Positions 11,987 through 24,650 of a stretch of DNA of 64,000 nucleotides are shown here, piece after piece (within the stretch, counting starts at the first letter, position 1; every line of letters starts with the position of its first letter). This stretch comes from Phyto melanocephala (taxonomy: Eukaryota > Arthropoda > Insecta > Diptera > Rhinophoridae): NCBI GenBank assembly GCA_941918925.1, contig OW799236.1:121531062-121595061 (forward strand). The letters run 5' to 3'. The position numbers and the translations under genes were made by a program. Under the pieces are notes generated by a model, which was given only the letters and a program-made list of their open reading frames with translations, searched no databases and was not told where the DNA came from.

Positions 11987-12574
11987 ATTAATTGTCTTGG
12001 AACGATTGCTTGCCGGTGGATAGACTCAAAAGAAGTAACAGTTCTGTCTAATTGTCATACTGCAACTACCAACAAGACTACACGGAAACAAAAAAATGGA
12101 GAAAAAATTGATGTTGATTGTCCAGATGCTATTATCACATATGTAGCTATAATGGGTGGAGTAGATATTGCTGATCAAAAAGTTTGTGTATATGATTTGA
12201 ATAGAAAGTCCACTAAATGGTGGAAAAAAGTTTTTTTCAAAATATTAATGATGGCTGTAGTTAATGCGTGGATAGTTCACCAAGAAATAAATCATAAAAA
12301 AACCGAATTGATAAGCTTTTTAGTGCCACTAGCTGAGGACATGATAGAAACTGGTAAAAGATATAGCAAAACTAAAAAACGAGTATCGTACGGACGTCCG
12401 TCAAAACGTAAGCGCAATTTCATTAACGTAGGAGATCATATGCCCATTCCATCAGAAAAAAGATCACGATGTGTAAGATGCAGTTCCATGAAAAGGGAGA
12501 AGAGAACTAAAACTATATGTTCAAACTGTCAAGTAGCACTTTGTGTTGATTGTTTTACTCCATACCATAATTAA
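11987..12574 (+). pseudogene. piggyBac transposase, C-terminal part
   Basis: This is the C-terminal part of a PGBD/piggyBac DDD transposase, the nuclear enzyme that cuts and pastes at TTAA. Visible landmarks are the motif MGGVDIADQ (about 12148-12180), which holds the last conserved aspartate, then YDLNRKSTKWWKKVFF, a basic RKRK stretch, and a C-terminal zinc-binding domain with pairs RCVRC, CSNC and CVDC followed by a histidine (12469-12570). The frame stays open without stops for 196 codons, so decay is recent or the fragment is young. The frame continues backwards into the 88-bp repeat without an ATG, so the upstream codons are not transposase. The N-terminal region and the first catalytic aspartates are absent. 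Confidence 0.85.
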
Positions 12575-13041
12575 AACTTTGTAGTATTTTTTTAAATTAA
12601 AATTTTTTTTTATTATTCTTATGTATATTATTATTAAAATTATCAAAAGTAAAATGAGCTATATTTTTTTTTCTTATGTTCTTTTTATAGTTACTGACAA
12701 AATTTTTAAAAATAAAATGAGTTTTTTATTTTTGTTTTTACGTTATTTTTTATTCGTTAGTCTAATAAAATAAAATGATTTATTTATTGATAAAGAAAAT
12801 CCTTATACGATTTGTACAAGGTTTCGATACTACTGGGACATATTGTCCCATTTGTATTAAATATCCGGTTGGGACAATAATCCAAAAAATCCGGCTGGGA
12901 TGATATATCCCAGGATAATTCAAGGATTTATGGAAAAACTAATAATGCAAAACGTCATTAATTTTTATGATCTTTTAATATATAGAAGCACATTTTTCAT
13001 TTACATTGTTGTCTCACTAAAAAAAAGCCGGACCGAAAGGG
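11987..13041 (+). mobile_element. 5'-truncated piggyBac element
   Basis: The right end reads AGCCGGACCGAAAGGG followed by TTAA (13042-13045), as expected for a piggyBac 3' end (CCC... inverted, TTAA target). Near this end (12830-12910) are several GGGACA/TGTCCC-type repeats that could be subterminal transposase sites. The left inverted repeat and the N-terminal half of the transposase are missing. Confidence 0.78.
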
Positions 13042-13129
13042 TTAAACAATCCAATGCCGGGATAGTTTGCTGCTGCGATTGCAACTGCTGCGGTATAACA
13101 GAGATGCTGTTGATTGTTCATTTAGTGAG
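13042..13129. repeat. 88-bp direct repeat, right copy
   Basis: This is the genomic flank of the piggyBac insertion, beginning with its TTAA. It differs from the left copy (11899-11986) at two sites, gcaacT for gcaacC and tatAac for tatGac. Sequence identity stops sharply after TTTAGTGAG. Confidence 0.85.
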
Positions 13130-14115
13130 CTAATCTGCGTACCCTACTTTCACTCCATACCAAAGCAAATGAAAAAACATAAAAATCAACAACAACAAAA
13201 TCTTATAAGCATACCAACCAACCACCAAACTTACCCCAAACTAAAAATTTACAACAACTATAAATCCAACACTCTATGAAGCTGCAATCAGCGCGACAGT
13301 CAGGCAGCATGTAAAGACAGTCAAACCTGGCACAACTATAAAACCTACATATGTACATACATACATATGTAGATATGTATGTATAAACATAAGTATGCAT
13401 GCATACATTTATATAAACACTGATGATAGAGTAAAAATATTCGTACAGCCAACAATTCAGCCAGGTAAGCTTTGCTTTAGATATACATATGTACATATGT
13501 ATAAACGAATCTATGTATGTATGTACTCGTATGTATGTTTGTCTAAAAGTATGTAAGTGCTATGTCATGCCAAATATTGGCAGCATACCATAAGCTTCCA
13601 TTCAAAATATATTTATGTTTTGTTAACCATGCCCCAGCCATCCATCCATCCATCCATCCATGCAACACAAACTAAACCAAAAAGCCTCAAAGTGCAACAG
13701 AAAATAATCAAGCAGTAACCAGTATTTGTTGCTATTGAACTGAGCTCCACTTTTGCCATCTTATTTTTATTGCTGCTGTAGTTGTTGTTGCAAATATTAT
13801 TTTTTTTTTTCGTTGATACCGATTAGTGACGAAAAACCTAAAAGAATACGCAAGAAAAAAATTTTGCAAAACACCAGCAGCAGCTTCGACACTGCCACCA
13901 CCAGATACTAGCAACAACTGGAAAAAATTTAACATGCTCACAGACATTGTTGCAGAGTTTAAATGATGTTTTTTTTTTTGGCAACAAGCAAACGGTGATT
14001 CAAATGTTTTTAAAACTAAATAAAAATTGCAAAATATCCAAAAACCAAATAGAGGAATAATTTATTACGGATTTATTATTAATAGCAATATTTGTTAATT
14101 GATAAAAAAATACTA
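13130..14115. other. non-coding, microsatellites
   Basis: Holds ATGT/ATAC microsatellite runs (13350-13540) and a short CCAT tract (about 13638-13662). Open frames are shadows of these simple repeats. Confidence 0.5.
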
Positions 14116-15032
14116 TCGGGTGTCCCAACTAGAACGCAATTTTTAATTTGGCGCCATTTGAAGTGTCATTGTTTGACATTTGAACAATTGTTATTGTTTG
14201 CTAGTAGAAGGTACGAGGTTAGTAAAAATGGAGCGCTACACGAATGAACAACGCATTCTCATTGTGAAATTGTTTTACCAAAATGGTGAAAGTTTTGCGG
14301 CTGCAGTTCGCGAATTGCGATCATCCCATTTCCATCTTGATGGCTTCGTCAATAGGCAGAATTGTCGCAGAATTGTGAGGAAAATCCTCGAGTAATTCAC
14401 GAGAAACAAATGCATCCTCAACATGTCACTGTGTGGTGTGGTTTTTTTGCTGGAGGAATCATTGGACCTTTTTTTTATGAAAATAAGGCAGGTCAAGCGC
14501 AAACAGTCAATGGTGTTCGGTATCGTGAAATGATAACCAGTTTTTTCTTGCCTAGAATTGAAGAAATGAATGTGGAGGGCATGTGGTTTCAACAAGATGG
14601 CGCCACATGTCATGCAGCCAGAGAAACAATTCAATTGCTGCTGTCATTTCCCGGTCGTGTTATTTCGCGTTTTGGAGACCAGAATTGGCCGCCTAGATCG
14701 TATGATTTAACACCTTTAGATTTTTTTCTTTGGGGTTTTTTGAAGTCGATGGTTTACGCGAATAAGCCGACGACGACTCAAGCCTTAAAAGAGGAAATTG
14801 GAGGCCGCATTAATGAAATACCGCAGCATTTATGCAAAAAGGTCATTGAAAATTTCATTAAAAGATCGCGTGTGTGCCAGCAAAGCCGCGGCGACCATCT
14901 GTACGATATATTGTTCCATACATAACCTCATTCTGTCTACTTTACGATATAATAAAGTTTCACGATTTTTTTTTTTTAAATATCTGTGTTTTATTTAAAA
15001 TTTAAAAATTGCGTTATAGTTGGGACACCCAT
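14116..15032 (+). mobile_element. DD41D (rosa-like) Tc1/mariner element
   Basis: The terminal inverted repeats GGGTGTCCCAACTAGAACGC (left) and its counterpart ending TTGGGACACCC (right) match over about 29 bp with one mismatch. TA dinucleotides flank the element (14114-14115 and 15033-15034). The element is 917 bp and has lost the middle of its gene. Confidence 0.85.
14228..14925 (+). pseudogene. rosa-like transposase, internally deleted and frameshifted
   Basis: The first 34 codons (from ATG 14228) read as a helix-turn-helix N-terminus (MERYTNEQRILIVKLFYQNG). They jump directly to HFHLDGFVNRQNC, which normally follows the first catalytic aspartate, so about 120 residues are deleted. A frameshift near 14365 is followed by a long clean frame with VTVWCGFF, WFQQDGATCH (second aspartate) and WPPRSYDLTPLDFFLWG (third aspartate). 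The spacing is 40 residues between the last two aspartates, one fewer than the DD41D standard; a residue seems lost before the ISRFGD segment. It ends GDHLYDILFHT then stop. It cannot be active because the first aspartate is gone. Confidence 0.85.
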
Positions 15033-15079
15033 TATAAATATTATGTAAATTTATTTGATCTTTTTACATCAATATGTTG

Positions 15080-15320
15080 TTTCAGTTTTTTTGAGCTAAA
15101 GTTAACTTTTTTATATAAAAATTATTATTATTCTATTCCGATATTTCGCTACTACATTGGGTAGTTTCTTCAGGGAATGTTTTAACAATTAACACAAACA
15201 ATACAATTAAAATATTAATTGTATTAATGTAATTAATGTGGTAACGAAATATCAGAAAAAAATAATAATAATAATTTTTATATAAAAAAATGATCTTTAG
15301 CTCAAAAAAATTAAAACAAA
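15080..15320. mobile_element. short foldback element
   Basis: The left arm (about 15083-15155, with TTTGAGCTAAAG, ATATAAAAATTATTATTATT and GATATTTCGCTAC) pairs with the right arm (about 15239-15315) with a few mismatches and indels. The centre carries a small secondary palindrome (ATACAATTAAAATATTAATTGTAT, 15197-15220 region). No coding. Confidence 0.65.
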
Positions 15321-17023
15321 AAAATACTATAAGTATTGAAAATTAACCATAAATATCAAGCTTGCAAAAATATTTTCTATAAATATAAAATTTAAAAAAA
15401 TATACTTTGAGTAGCAAAAAAATTACTCTAAATATTATATATGTCAAAAAATTTACTATAAATAGTAATTTACTGAGAACTAACTACAAATAACAAACTT
15501 TTGCCACACAAAGCACATGTTTTAAAAATTATCCACTATAAATTGCAAACATTCCTAATATCCAAAATTTACTATAAAAACTAAATTTGTAAAAATAGTC
15601 TGTGATATCACATATTCTCTATTATGTTATTTCTACCTTCTTCCGGCCCACTGTTCTTTAGATAACTTTTAATAGTTTAGCTGCACACAAATGCAAACAT
15701 CGAAACAAACATACATACATGCAAGATTCATATAATATTTTATTACCATTTTATTTTTGTTAAAAATTTCAAACTTTATAGTATTTTATGTTATTTTTAT
15801 TTTTCTTATTTTGTTTTCTTTCCTCCTTTTTGCTTTCTATATTCATCTGCTTGTGTGCTTTAGATTATACTCAAAATGCAAACAGCCAGTAAACGGGCAA
15901 ACATTTCTGGTCTTTAGTTTCTGGATGCCAAGGAACTCTGTGAGTTTTGCAGCAAAAATTTCTTATATAGTATTTACCTTAAAATGCCTTACAGGGCTAC
16001 ATGATCAGCAACAATGGCAGCAGCAGAAACAACATACAATAGCATTCAACAATAACTACAACCAAAATGAGAGCAGCACAAATAGCAACATCCAAACAAC
16101 ATCCCTAAGAGGTTTTGCCTTTTACTTGAAAACGTATTTTTTTACGTTTTTTTTTTTTTTTTTTATTTATATGCTAGAAAGGCTGGCTTGTTCTTCAGTT
16201 CAGTTAAGTTATTGTTGGTCGTACAATAAAAGAGTCAAAAAGATTTGCCCATACTCGTAGCAGAACAGAACGGAAAAACATAGCGAAGGACAGACAAAAA
16301 TCCGAAAGTATTTAAAGCAGTTGAAATTCTGTTCTAAATAAATTCCTAAGAAATACATAATATATACAAAAAATACAACCATACAACCATACAAACAAAT
16401 AAACACAAACATGTATGCATGCATGGAAGTGTGAGTGAATAAATTAGTTGTAGATTTTGTTGTATATGTTCGTCTGGTATGTTATTTTCCTTAAGAAAAG
16501 TTTTGATTAAGAACGTAGCTAAATGCAATTAAATTAAGGGGCGTTTTGTTTTCTTTCAAACAAGTTGTAGCAAATAAAAAAAAATTTATTTGAAAATATA
16601 TATGTATGTACATACGTATATGCAAAAACTATTACTTATCAAAAGAACAAAATTGGTTTTGTGGGAAAATATCCTCACCTTAATCCAAGCTTTACTCTAA
16701 TTATAAGATTACTTGGGTATACTAAAAGGGTCATCAACAATTCAATTAAAATATGAAAAAAAAGTTCTATTATACTTGGAACAACTAAAAAGTTCAAAGT
16801 TATATTGGTTTTTAATTTAAATGCCTTTATGTCATACATACTTCTCTGTTTTACTCCTTTGGCACAAATACTTTTTAGATATACTCAGCCTTAAGCACAA
16901 AAAAATGCTAAACACCCACTGTCTGGTTTAAATACTCATATGTAAGTATGTATGTATGTATGTACTTCCTACAAACAATGTTACCAGATAATTGAATTCG
17001 AACCTTAAATGGGAATTTCAAAA
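15321..17023. other. non-coding filler
   Basis: AT-rich; a CAG/CAA-rich patch near 16000-16110 gives fortuitous open frames on both strands. No family recognised. Confidence 0.45.
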
Positions 17024-17623
17024 TCAGTTGGTTAAATTTTAAGGGCCGCTGTTAAATGTAAACCACACCTAAACGTCCACGATTTTTTTTGCATTTCATT
17101 TCATTTCAGACTAACTCAATTTGAACCATGGAAAGATACACAATCGAGCAACGCGTAAAAAATATTAAGGCTTATTATGAAAATGCGCGTTCAAATCAAA
17201 ATGCGTTTCGTGATTCTTTTTGGTCAACATAATCGTTCAAATTCGTCCACAATCGGGAGAATTGTGAAAAATATTTAAATTTCAGCAAAACAGGTCTATA
17301 TGAAATGCAAAACATCTGTGAATGCCTCTTAGTTCGTTGAACGGAAAACATTGCTGTTTTTCGCTATAGTGTGACAAAAGAGCAGTCAACCATGACTCAT
17401 CATCGTGCCCAACAATTGAACATCAACATTGTCATTGAAAATTTGGACCATAGGATGGAGGTGTGTCATCGAGGTTACGGCGGCCATTTGGCCAATATTT
17501 TGTTTCATACATAATTGAACCATACCAATATTATCATAATAAAAAGAAATGACAATAATTTCCTTAATAATTTGTGTTTTATTTAAAATCAACATTATTG
17601 ACCCTTAAACTTTAACCACCCTT
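17024..17623 (+). mobile_element. internally deleted Tc1/mariner derivative (GGTTAAATTTTAAGGG TIR), copy 1
   Basis: The left end GGTTAAATTTTAAGGGCC pairs with the right end CCTTAAACTTTAACCACC. A TA follows the right end. Remnant coding includes MERYTIEQRV (from 17129), RENCEK, a helix-turn-helix remnant with THHRAQQL (about 17395-17410) and the C-terminal signature GGHLANILFHT then stop (about 17480-17515). The catalytic core is absent. The signature end resembles the DD41D transposases elsewhere in the window. Confidence 0.75.
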
Positions 17624-20600
17624 TAGAAATAGATTTACTGACAGAAAGACTTTAAGATTTCCAAACGCAAAAAAATAATGCAACACTTTCGTGCATGTTC
17701 TTTTTTTCGAGTAAATATCACTGGTTTGGAATTATGACAACACAGCAACATTAATTCTAAGCAATTTAAGTTCACTGGGAATAAACAACAGGCACGTATA
17801 AAAAAGGGATTGTAAAATATATACAAGAAAAAATCTTATTGGCAACGCCTAAAAGATTAATACTAAAAAACAAAAATATTTGGGGGATTCACAGTAGTGT
17901 CATAAATTCATATGTCCTATTATAATAGCATGAAAAATTAAGACTATTGTGAACAACCCCTCATAATTAAGTGTGCTATTTCGAATTTAAATCAGCTGAA
18001 TTAAAACAATTATAAAAATAAATATTTTCTTTCATAATGCCAAAAACATGTAAAAAAAACAAAATAATAGCCAGTTTGTGCGAAAAGTACATTTTAGATG
18101 TTGTAATGGCAAACTCAAGTAAATAAATTACAAATAAATTAAATTTTGTTTGATAAACAAAAACAGCAGAGTCCTTAGCCGATCTTATTTGACGCCAAAA
18201 ATTAGCAACTGCGCTCAAATTTGGATGTCAGCCCGATAAAATTATACAATGAACGGCGACAGCTTACAAAAACTGTTGCGGCTTGGCTTAGCCGGCTTAG
18301 CCGTTCAGCACAGATCTCTGCTTATTAAATACGACAGCACAATAAACATAGCGTTCAAAGTTCTATTATTATAAGACACTTTTATGTTTGAAAAGCAACA
18401 ACAACATTTTTAAACCATTGTAAAATTTTAGGACAATAGGACAATATGACATGTTAATACACCTTGTGAATCACCCAATTGTGAAAAATTACCCAGCAGC
18501 TCTTGTCAATAAATTTACTTTGAATGCGAATGCGCTAATAATTATATATAAAGTGACTGACAAATTCCGCCTGTGTTAAATTATTTGTTTTTTTTTTAAC
18601 AGAAACAATCTCGACTTTAACTTTGCCTTTTCTTCGTTGTCATTCAATGCAAATATCCAATTAAAGACTGGCAAGATTTAATACCAGTTAAAGCTATGCA
18701 TTACTTTATGACAGAACAGTAACCTAGTGATATTCTGCAATTTCTCTCTTTTAAACTGAAGGGTAGTTACATAAAAATAAAAACTACATTTAAATAAACA
18801 TTGCAACAAATGCACGCGTGCGCATATAATATCTGTGCCCCATAAGCAGCAATAACTCTGGTGATGGTGCCTGTTATTGGTGTAATAGCCATTGCTCTCT
18901 GTTTGTATGTGTGTGTCTGCTTCAATAAGCATTTAGTACAAAGTAATAGATTAAACCCCAAAAATTCCTCTTTATCTTATGCTATCCTATATGTTTGTGT
19001 GTATGTTTGGATATGTATTTTGGAATGCACATGTATTTAAATACATTTTATTCTTTTTTGTGAAGATAGTTAAATAATTGTAGGCATCAATGTATGTGTT
19101 GTTGTGTGCCTATGTGTGTCAATCTCCTTCATCTTCTCATACACATTCTCAACGCTGAATAAGTAAAAAACAGTCAACACTTCTGTTCTTGCTGTACTTC
19201 TTGTACGTGAATACATTTTGAAAATTTCTCTAAGAAGATTTTTTTCTTGAAATTATTTCTTTGGGTCTCACTCCCCAATGTTTGGCAAAAAAATATGATT
19301 TAAAAAAAATTAAACAGCGTAAAGAAATCTTGGTAATTTTTAAATATATGTTTTATAAACAAATACAGTGAAGGGCAAATAATTAAAAAAAATTTTTTAT
19401 TAGAAAAGCTTTTTACTTTGGTAAGTTTTAGATTTATCTGCTTACTGCGTTATTCATTGGAAATATTTTAGGTTTGTTGAAGGCTTTTTTGACAAATTTC
19501 CGTAAAACCTCTGTCAAATAAATATTTTTTATGAACACGGCAAGGAAACTTTAGCTTTTTATAGAAGGATTTTTATATTTAGATTTTTATCTTAAGTCCT
19601 TATATTTTTACATATTAAAGCTTAAGTTTTATATGTAAAATCTTTGATATGCTGTACGATTTCTTTAACATCCAACAAAAAAAAAATTTTGTCATCTATA
19701 GGAAGGTTTAGGCTTTTCATATACAACTTGTTGCTTTTTTGTAGAAAGATTTAGTTTTAAACATCATATAGATGTCATCATGTAGAAAAGTTTTAGCTTT
19801 TTATCGAAGATTTTAAGCTTTCAGTGCCTAAGTTTTAAATGCCTAAATGAAAGTTTAAGTTTTCTTAAGAAGAGCTTTAGATTTCTATAGATCAGCTAAA
19901 TTTTTTAAGCTTCACTGTTGTTCCCAGCTCCATACAAAAATAAAAGAAAAAAAAGACAGAAAATCAAAAAAAATATGTAATAAAAAGAAAAACAACTTTA
20001 AAAACATATAGAAATAAAAATTAAGAAAAAAAATATATATTTTTGCACAGTAGCAGTTTTTGGTGTTTAATGTGAGCTTGATTTTTGCAGTGAAAACAGC
20101 AGCAACTAAAATGAAACCAACAACAAACAACAAAATCATGATGCAAGCCAGGCCAACCAACCAGCAAGTCAGCAACAGCAACCACTAATACTCGTAATGG
20201 TAGTATAAGTATATACGACTAAGAGTAGTAACATGCTCCAAAACCATAACAACCGTTGTTGGTAGCAGGCTCATAAACAACAACAACAATAACTGCAATT
20301 ACTACTACTACCAGAAACCTAAACAACAGCAGCAGCCTCAATAGCAATACAAGCAACAAAAAAAATCTTTCTTAAATGAATGAAGTAAGAAGTTAAAGAA
20401 AATTTTGTTAAAAAAAGGCTTTTTGTTCAACATGCAGCAGCATTCTTCGTGTCATTGCAATGTCTTGCAAATGCCTTAAAAAAATCTATATATTTACGAG
20501 TTTCAGCAGCAGCAAATACAAAAAAAAACCAACTCAAGCTGAAAAATATGGACGACAAACAGACAAATGGACAGACACAGAACTCGAACTACAAAGAGGG

Positions 20601-21599
20601 TGGACGGACAAAGTTACTAATGAAAAAATCCTTTACAAAATGTATACGCAACAATGTTGTTGTTGTTTTTGAGTTTTTAATTTGTGGCTACTTGTTTTGC
20701 GCTGTAAACCCAAAAAGAACAATAACAACCAAATAAATAACAACCACGTAAAAACATTTTGAAGAACCTTTTTTTTGATTTTTTTTTTTTTTTTTAATAC
20801 GACTCTAAAACAACGACATTGGTAGAAGAGAAAGAAAAAAATTTAAAACGAATCACACTACTACTACTACTACTATGCTATCCTGAATGTTGCCAGTCTG
20901 ACTGACTGCCTGGTTTGCTGGCTGCAATGTTTTGCGGGTATGAAATATTATATTTATATGAGAATTTTTGATTAATGACCCATAATCAAAGTTAATGGAC
21001 TTTTTGATTATCATGTTTTTTTTTCTTAAACAACATGATGGAATGCCCGCGTCTACACTATTCGAATATCTCTGCTTTATACTCTCGAACACATTGAATT
21101 TTACTGGTCAAATATCTTTAGCTGCATCTTGTTTTTGTTTTTATTATTTTATTTTTTTGTTTTAATTTTCTTAAAAGAAAGCTGAAGTTGAAAATTAAAA
21201 TACGTACATATACATATACATAATTTGAAGGACAAATTCAAACTATTTCCTAAGAAAATCTAAATGACTGCAAAGGGAATTAAGGGAATTCAGGATGTAA
21301 ATTTGCCCTTAACAAAAATTTTATTTATATAAATAAATCTGTTTTATATTTGCGGAAAATTTATAATAAATATTTTTTTAAAATGACTCAAATAACAAAA
21401 AAAAATATTTTTATTTAAATATTAAAAATATATTTTTTAAATTAATTTTACTTTTTAAAATTTAAATCCATTTTTTAAAACAATTTTAAAATTCAAATAA
21501 TGTATTTCTTAGACCCCTTATGTTATCTTCTTTAAAAAAAAATAGGAATATTCTCTTTGTCCTCTCTATCATTTTTAAACTGAACTTAAGATTTCTATA
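17624..21599. other. non-coding filler with CAA/CAG-rich patches
   Basis: No gene supported. A comparatively GC-rich island at 18225-18330 contains a 41-codon open frame (18249-18374) described under findings. Between 19380 and 19920 there are loose repeats of a phrase like GTAGAAGGTTTTAGCTTTTT. Positions 20170-20720 are AAC/CAG-rich. There is an ACT microsatellite near 20858-20878. Confidence 0.4.
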
Positions 21600-22045
21600 T
21601 TCATAAACATAAAAAAGTACTATTAAAATGAGAAAAGTACTTTTCTTATTTATTTAAATTGTAAATTCGAATATAAAAAATATTTCCATCAAAATGAGAA
21701 AAAGTACTGTCTATCTCAAATAAGTCCCTAATTTAAAAATTCTATTTTTATAAGAGTAGAGAATACAAAAAGTACCATAAAAACGAGAAAAACTCACAAC
21801 TCAGAAAAAATCTACCTCCTGGTGTCTCCATATAATTTCAAATATAACTTGGAGTAATAGTCCCAAAATAAAAATGTTCAGAATTTTAAAACATTCAAAA
21901 ATTATATTAAAAATTATAAAAAGTACCTTTTGGGTCCCCAATATAAAAAAATAAATTTTTTTAATTTCATATAAAAAAAAAAACTCGGAAAAAGAAATAG
22001 AAAGAGTACCATAAAAATTAAAAAGTACTTTTTGCATGTCCCATA
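21600..22045. repeat. degenerate direct repeats with AAAAAGTACC(A)TTAAAA units
   Basis: Units like AAGTACTATTAAAATGAGAA, TCCATCAAAATGAGAAAAAG, AAGTACCATAAAAACGAGAA and AGAGTACCATAAAAATTAAA recur at irregular spacing (about 21615, 21688, 21770, 22005), each near a GTCCC(T)AAT phrase. It is an old tandem or dispersed repeat with no coding. Confidence 0.45.
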
Positions 22046-22687
22046 TCAGTACACGAATTCCAAGTTAAAAATATTTAAAGTAAATAAATCTAGTATTATT
22101 TGTATAAAAACATTTATGTTCTATAAAGTACCAAACTGTTTTCGCCGACTTACCCCTTTCCACCGCGTTATGAATGAGCTTAAAGTTTCCCTAAATTACA
22201 TCATTGTTTATGTACCAAAAATAAAGGAAAACTGTAACCGCTTGTACATTTCAAAACATATCCATCTCACAACAGATAGCGGATCTTTTGAACTCAATTT
22301 TTGTCTTTAATAACTTGTATGTCATATTGAGGGAAGTGAATAGTACTTAGTCACTGAGAATTATATTGGAAGCAACAATATTTTTTTTACTTTGAGAACT
22401 TAAAATTTTTAACCAATGCATCTGCATATGCGAAAGGTTTCACTTTACTTGTTTAGTTTAAAAAAAAGTTCTGCTGAAGCACACCGAGTGCTCACCGAAG
22501 CTTATGGTGAATGTGTTCGGTTCTGACTTGCGAGATATAGTTGCTGCGGTTCAAAAGTGAAAATTAATGCAGGCAAAACAAAGAATTAATGGCATTACTC
22601 CATAAAGATTGTTGTCAAATTTAAACTCAACAAGAGCTTGCAAATTTATTAGGAGCTACTCAAGCAGCAACTTAAAAATGCGGGAAT

Positions 22688-24411
22688 CAGTGATGGGAAA
22701 TGAGATTTTCATTTCGGTATCAAAAAATTTTTCTGAGAGTATTTTTTTAACCTCAAGAGTAACAAATCGTTATTTTTTTTTTAATTTTTATTAAAGAGTA
22801 AAAAAATCTTTATGAAAATAAAAAGTTTGCAAAAACCATAAATCAATACATAAAAAGTTAGTTTTACCTATAAACAAAACATTTTTTAAATTTATTTTGT
22901 AATTTTTAAGGTATATCACTTTAAACTGAAATAGCCCCTAGATAAATAGCGCCAATTGAACAGGAATATAAGTAAATAATTATAATACGTGATCAAAAGT
23001 AATACAGTTTACAGCAACTACAATTTGTTTGACATTATTTTATTAGATATATCTATACATAGATGTCAAAGTTATAACAACAGGAGTCTTTAGATTTCAA
23101 TAAATCTTTGGTCTGAATAAGACTTGATATGGTATCAACATTAAGCCTATTTCTTTGTTTGGTTTTTATTAGATTTTGATACGAAAAAATCCTCTCTACG
23201 TTTGCAGAGGAGTGAGGAATAGTTAAAATTCCATTTGCAATTTTCGAAATGTCGGAAAACATATATTCGCCCAAAGAGTTTTTAGTTTTAGCCACTTTAG
23301 ACCGAAAACTACAAATATTTTCATTTACCAAAGGCTTAAGCTCCTCAACATCCGCCAATGCCCTGTACTGAGAGTTTATATTTTCCAAATTTTGCCTTTC
23401 ATTTGGAAACATTTTTAACAGAAGTGGTATAATACTATTAGTTCTACCAGACAAAACGTTTAATAGAATAAAAGAACTTATGATCTTTAAAACGTATTGA
23501 AGGAATAAAAAGGTCATTTTGAATACTGGATCATAAAATCCGGATCTTATAAATTCGATCCTTTCATTTCTTGGATCTCTTTCAAAATCGTTTAACTTAA
23601 AATAGTACCTCAACGGCTCCCATTGCTCCAAAATTCTATTAACTACTTCCTCCCGTGAAAGCCACCTGGTTGCTGCATATTTATATATGACATGCAATCC
23701 AGTACCGAAATACTCTTGGAACGTTGTGAACTCCTGCCTTCTACTTGAGCTATTGCAAAAATGGAAATTTGTCTTTTATAAATTTATCAATTTCAATCGG
23801 TATTCCATATTTCGATGCAGCGGATGATGTTAAATTTAGTATGTGGCAAATGCATTCGTTTGTAAAAATGTGAGGAATTTTTTCTTTAAACTTTGATTGC
23901 ACACCATTCAAGGGGCCCATTATGACCGCACAGTTGTCGGTTGTAATACCCATTATATATTTTTTTAAAGTATATTGCATAGCTCTAAAAATTTTAAAGT
24001 ACTTTCAAATATGTCACTTGATGAGCTGACATCTATTTTAATTAAACCTAAAAATCGATCACGACATTGTCCATTAAAAGTTCTAATAACAATCACCAAG
24101 TTTTTGTTGATGCTTATATCAGTGCTCTCATCAAGCACTATCGAAAAATAATTCATTTTACAAAAATCAGAAATATCATTAATATTTTATGTAAAACAAA
24201 ATAAGAAGACATAACAAGAACTAGAGTTGCCATTTTCATAAACTACAAGTGATGAAGGGGAAATGCTTAAACAGATGTATTTAAAAAATCAATGGATTTA
24301 AATTTTAGACGTATCACTGAGAGTATCAAATGTTACAGAGGAGTAACACGGTATTTTTTCAAATGAAATAGTATCAAAAAAAGTACGATCGTAACAACTT
24401 TTCCATCACTG
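22688..24411 (-). mobile_element. hAT element with perfect 8-bp TSD, nested in mariner
   Basis: The ends are CAGTGATGGGAAA (22688) and its inverted counterpart TTTTCCATCACTG (ending 24411). The 8 bp GCGGGAAT occur directly on both sides (22680-22687 and 24412-24419). The element is 1,724 bp and carries a broken transposase on the minus strand. Removing it and one TSD restores the mariner text on either side. Confidence 0.92.
23053..24156 (-). pseudogene. hAT transposase remnant
   Basis: Three successive minus-strand frames line up as one hAT transposase with its N-terminus missing. The first (24156 down) reads MNYFSIVLDESTDISINKNL, where LDESTD is the conserved catalytic-region motif. The second (about 23980-23753) has GITTDNCAVI, then HIFTNECICHILNL, a cysteine/histidine motif. 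The third (23697-23053) has TRWLSREEVVNRILEQW and the C-terminal dimerisation signature LTIPHSSANVERIFSYQNLI, then KTKQRNRL. It resembles the zinc-finger/SCAND3-like hAT proteins. The frame breaks between the segments and the absent BED-finger region mean it is not functional. Confidence 0.85.
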
Positions 24412-24544
24412 GCGGGAATCATCCAAAAGCAGAGCAATTGGATACCGTACGAGTTAAAACTGAGAGACCTTAAATGGAAATGCTACTTTGGTCCATCGTT
24501 ATGATCTCTTTTGATACCTAAAGAGAATAGAAAAGAATAAAAAG

Positions 24545-24650
24545 CAAGAGAATTAGACCAGTCCAGTCCCTGGCTGGAATCAAACCTGAAACGCCCAGAC
24601 TAGTAAACCTGCACATTACTGACTAAATCACCGGTGCACCCTGCTACTTA
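24545..24650 (-). mobile_element. tRNA-derived SINE head (copy 1)
   Basis: On the minus strand GGTGATTTAGTCAGTAATG (A-box-like, 24632-24614) is followed by TGTGCAGGTTTACTAGTCTG and GGTTTGATTCC (B-box-like, 24586-24576). It interrupts the mariner relic. It shares CTAGTCTG and the B-box position with the copy near 42606-42700. A true tRNA is excluded because no acceptor stem pairs. Confidence 0.5.

Noticed and set aside
20449..20736. Overlapping open frames in a CAA/CAG-rich patch
   Set aside because: Simple-sequence composition; no conserved motif and no consistent codon use.
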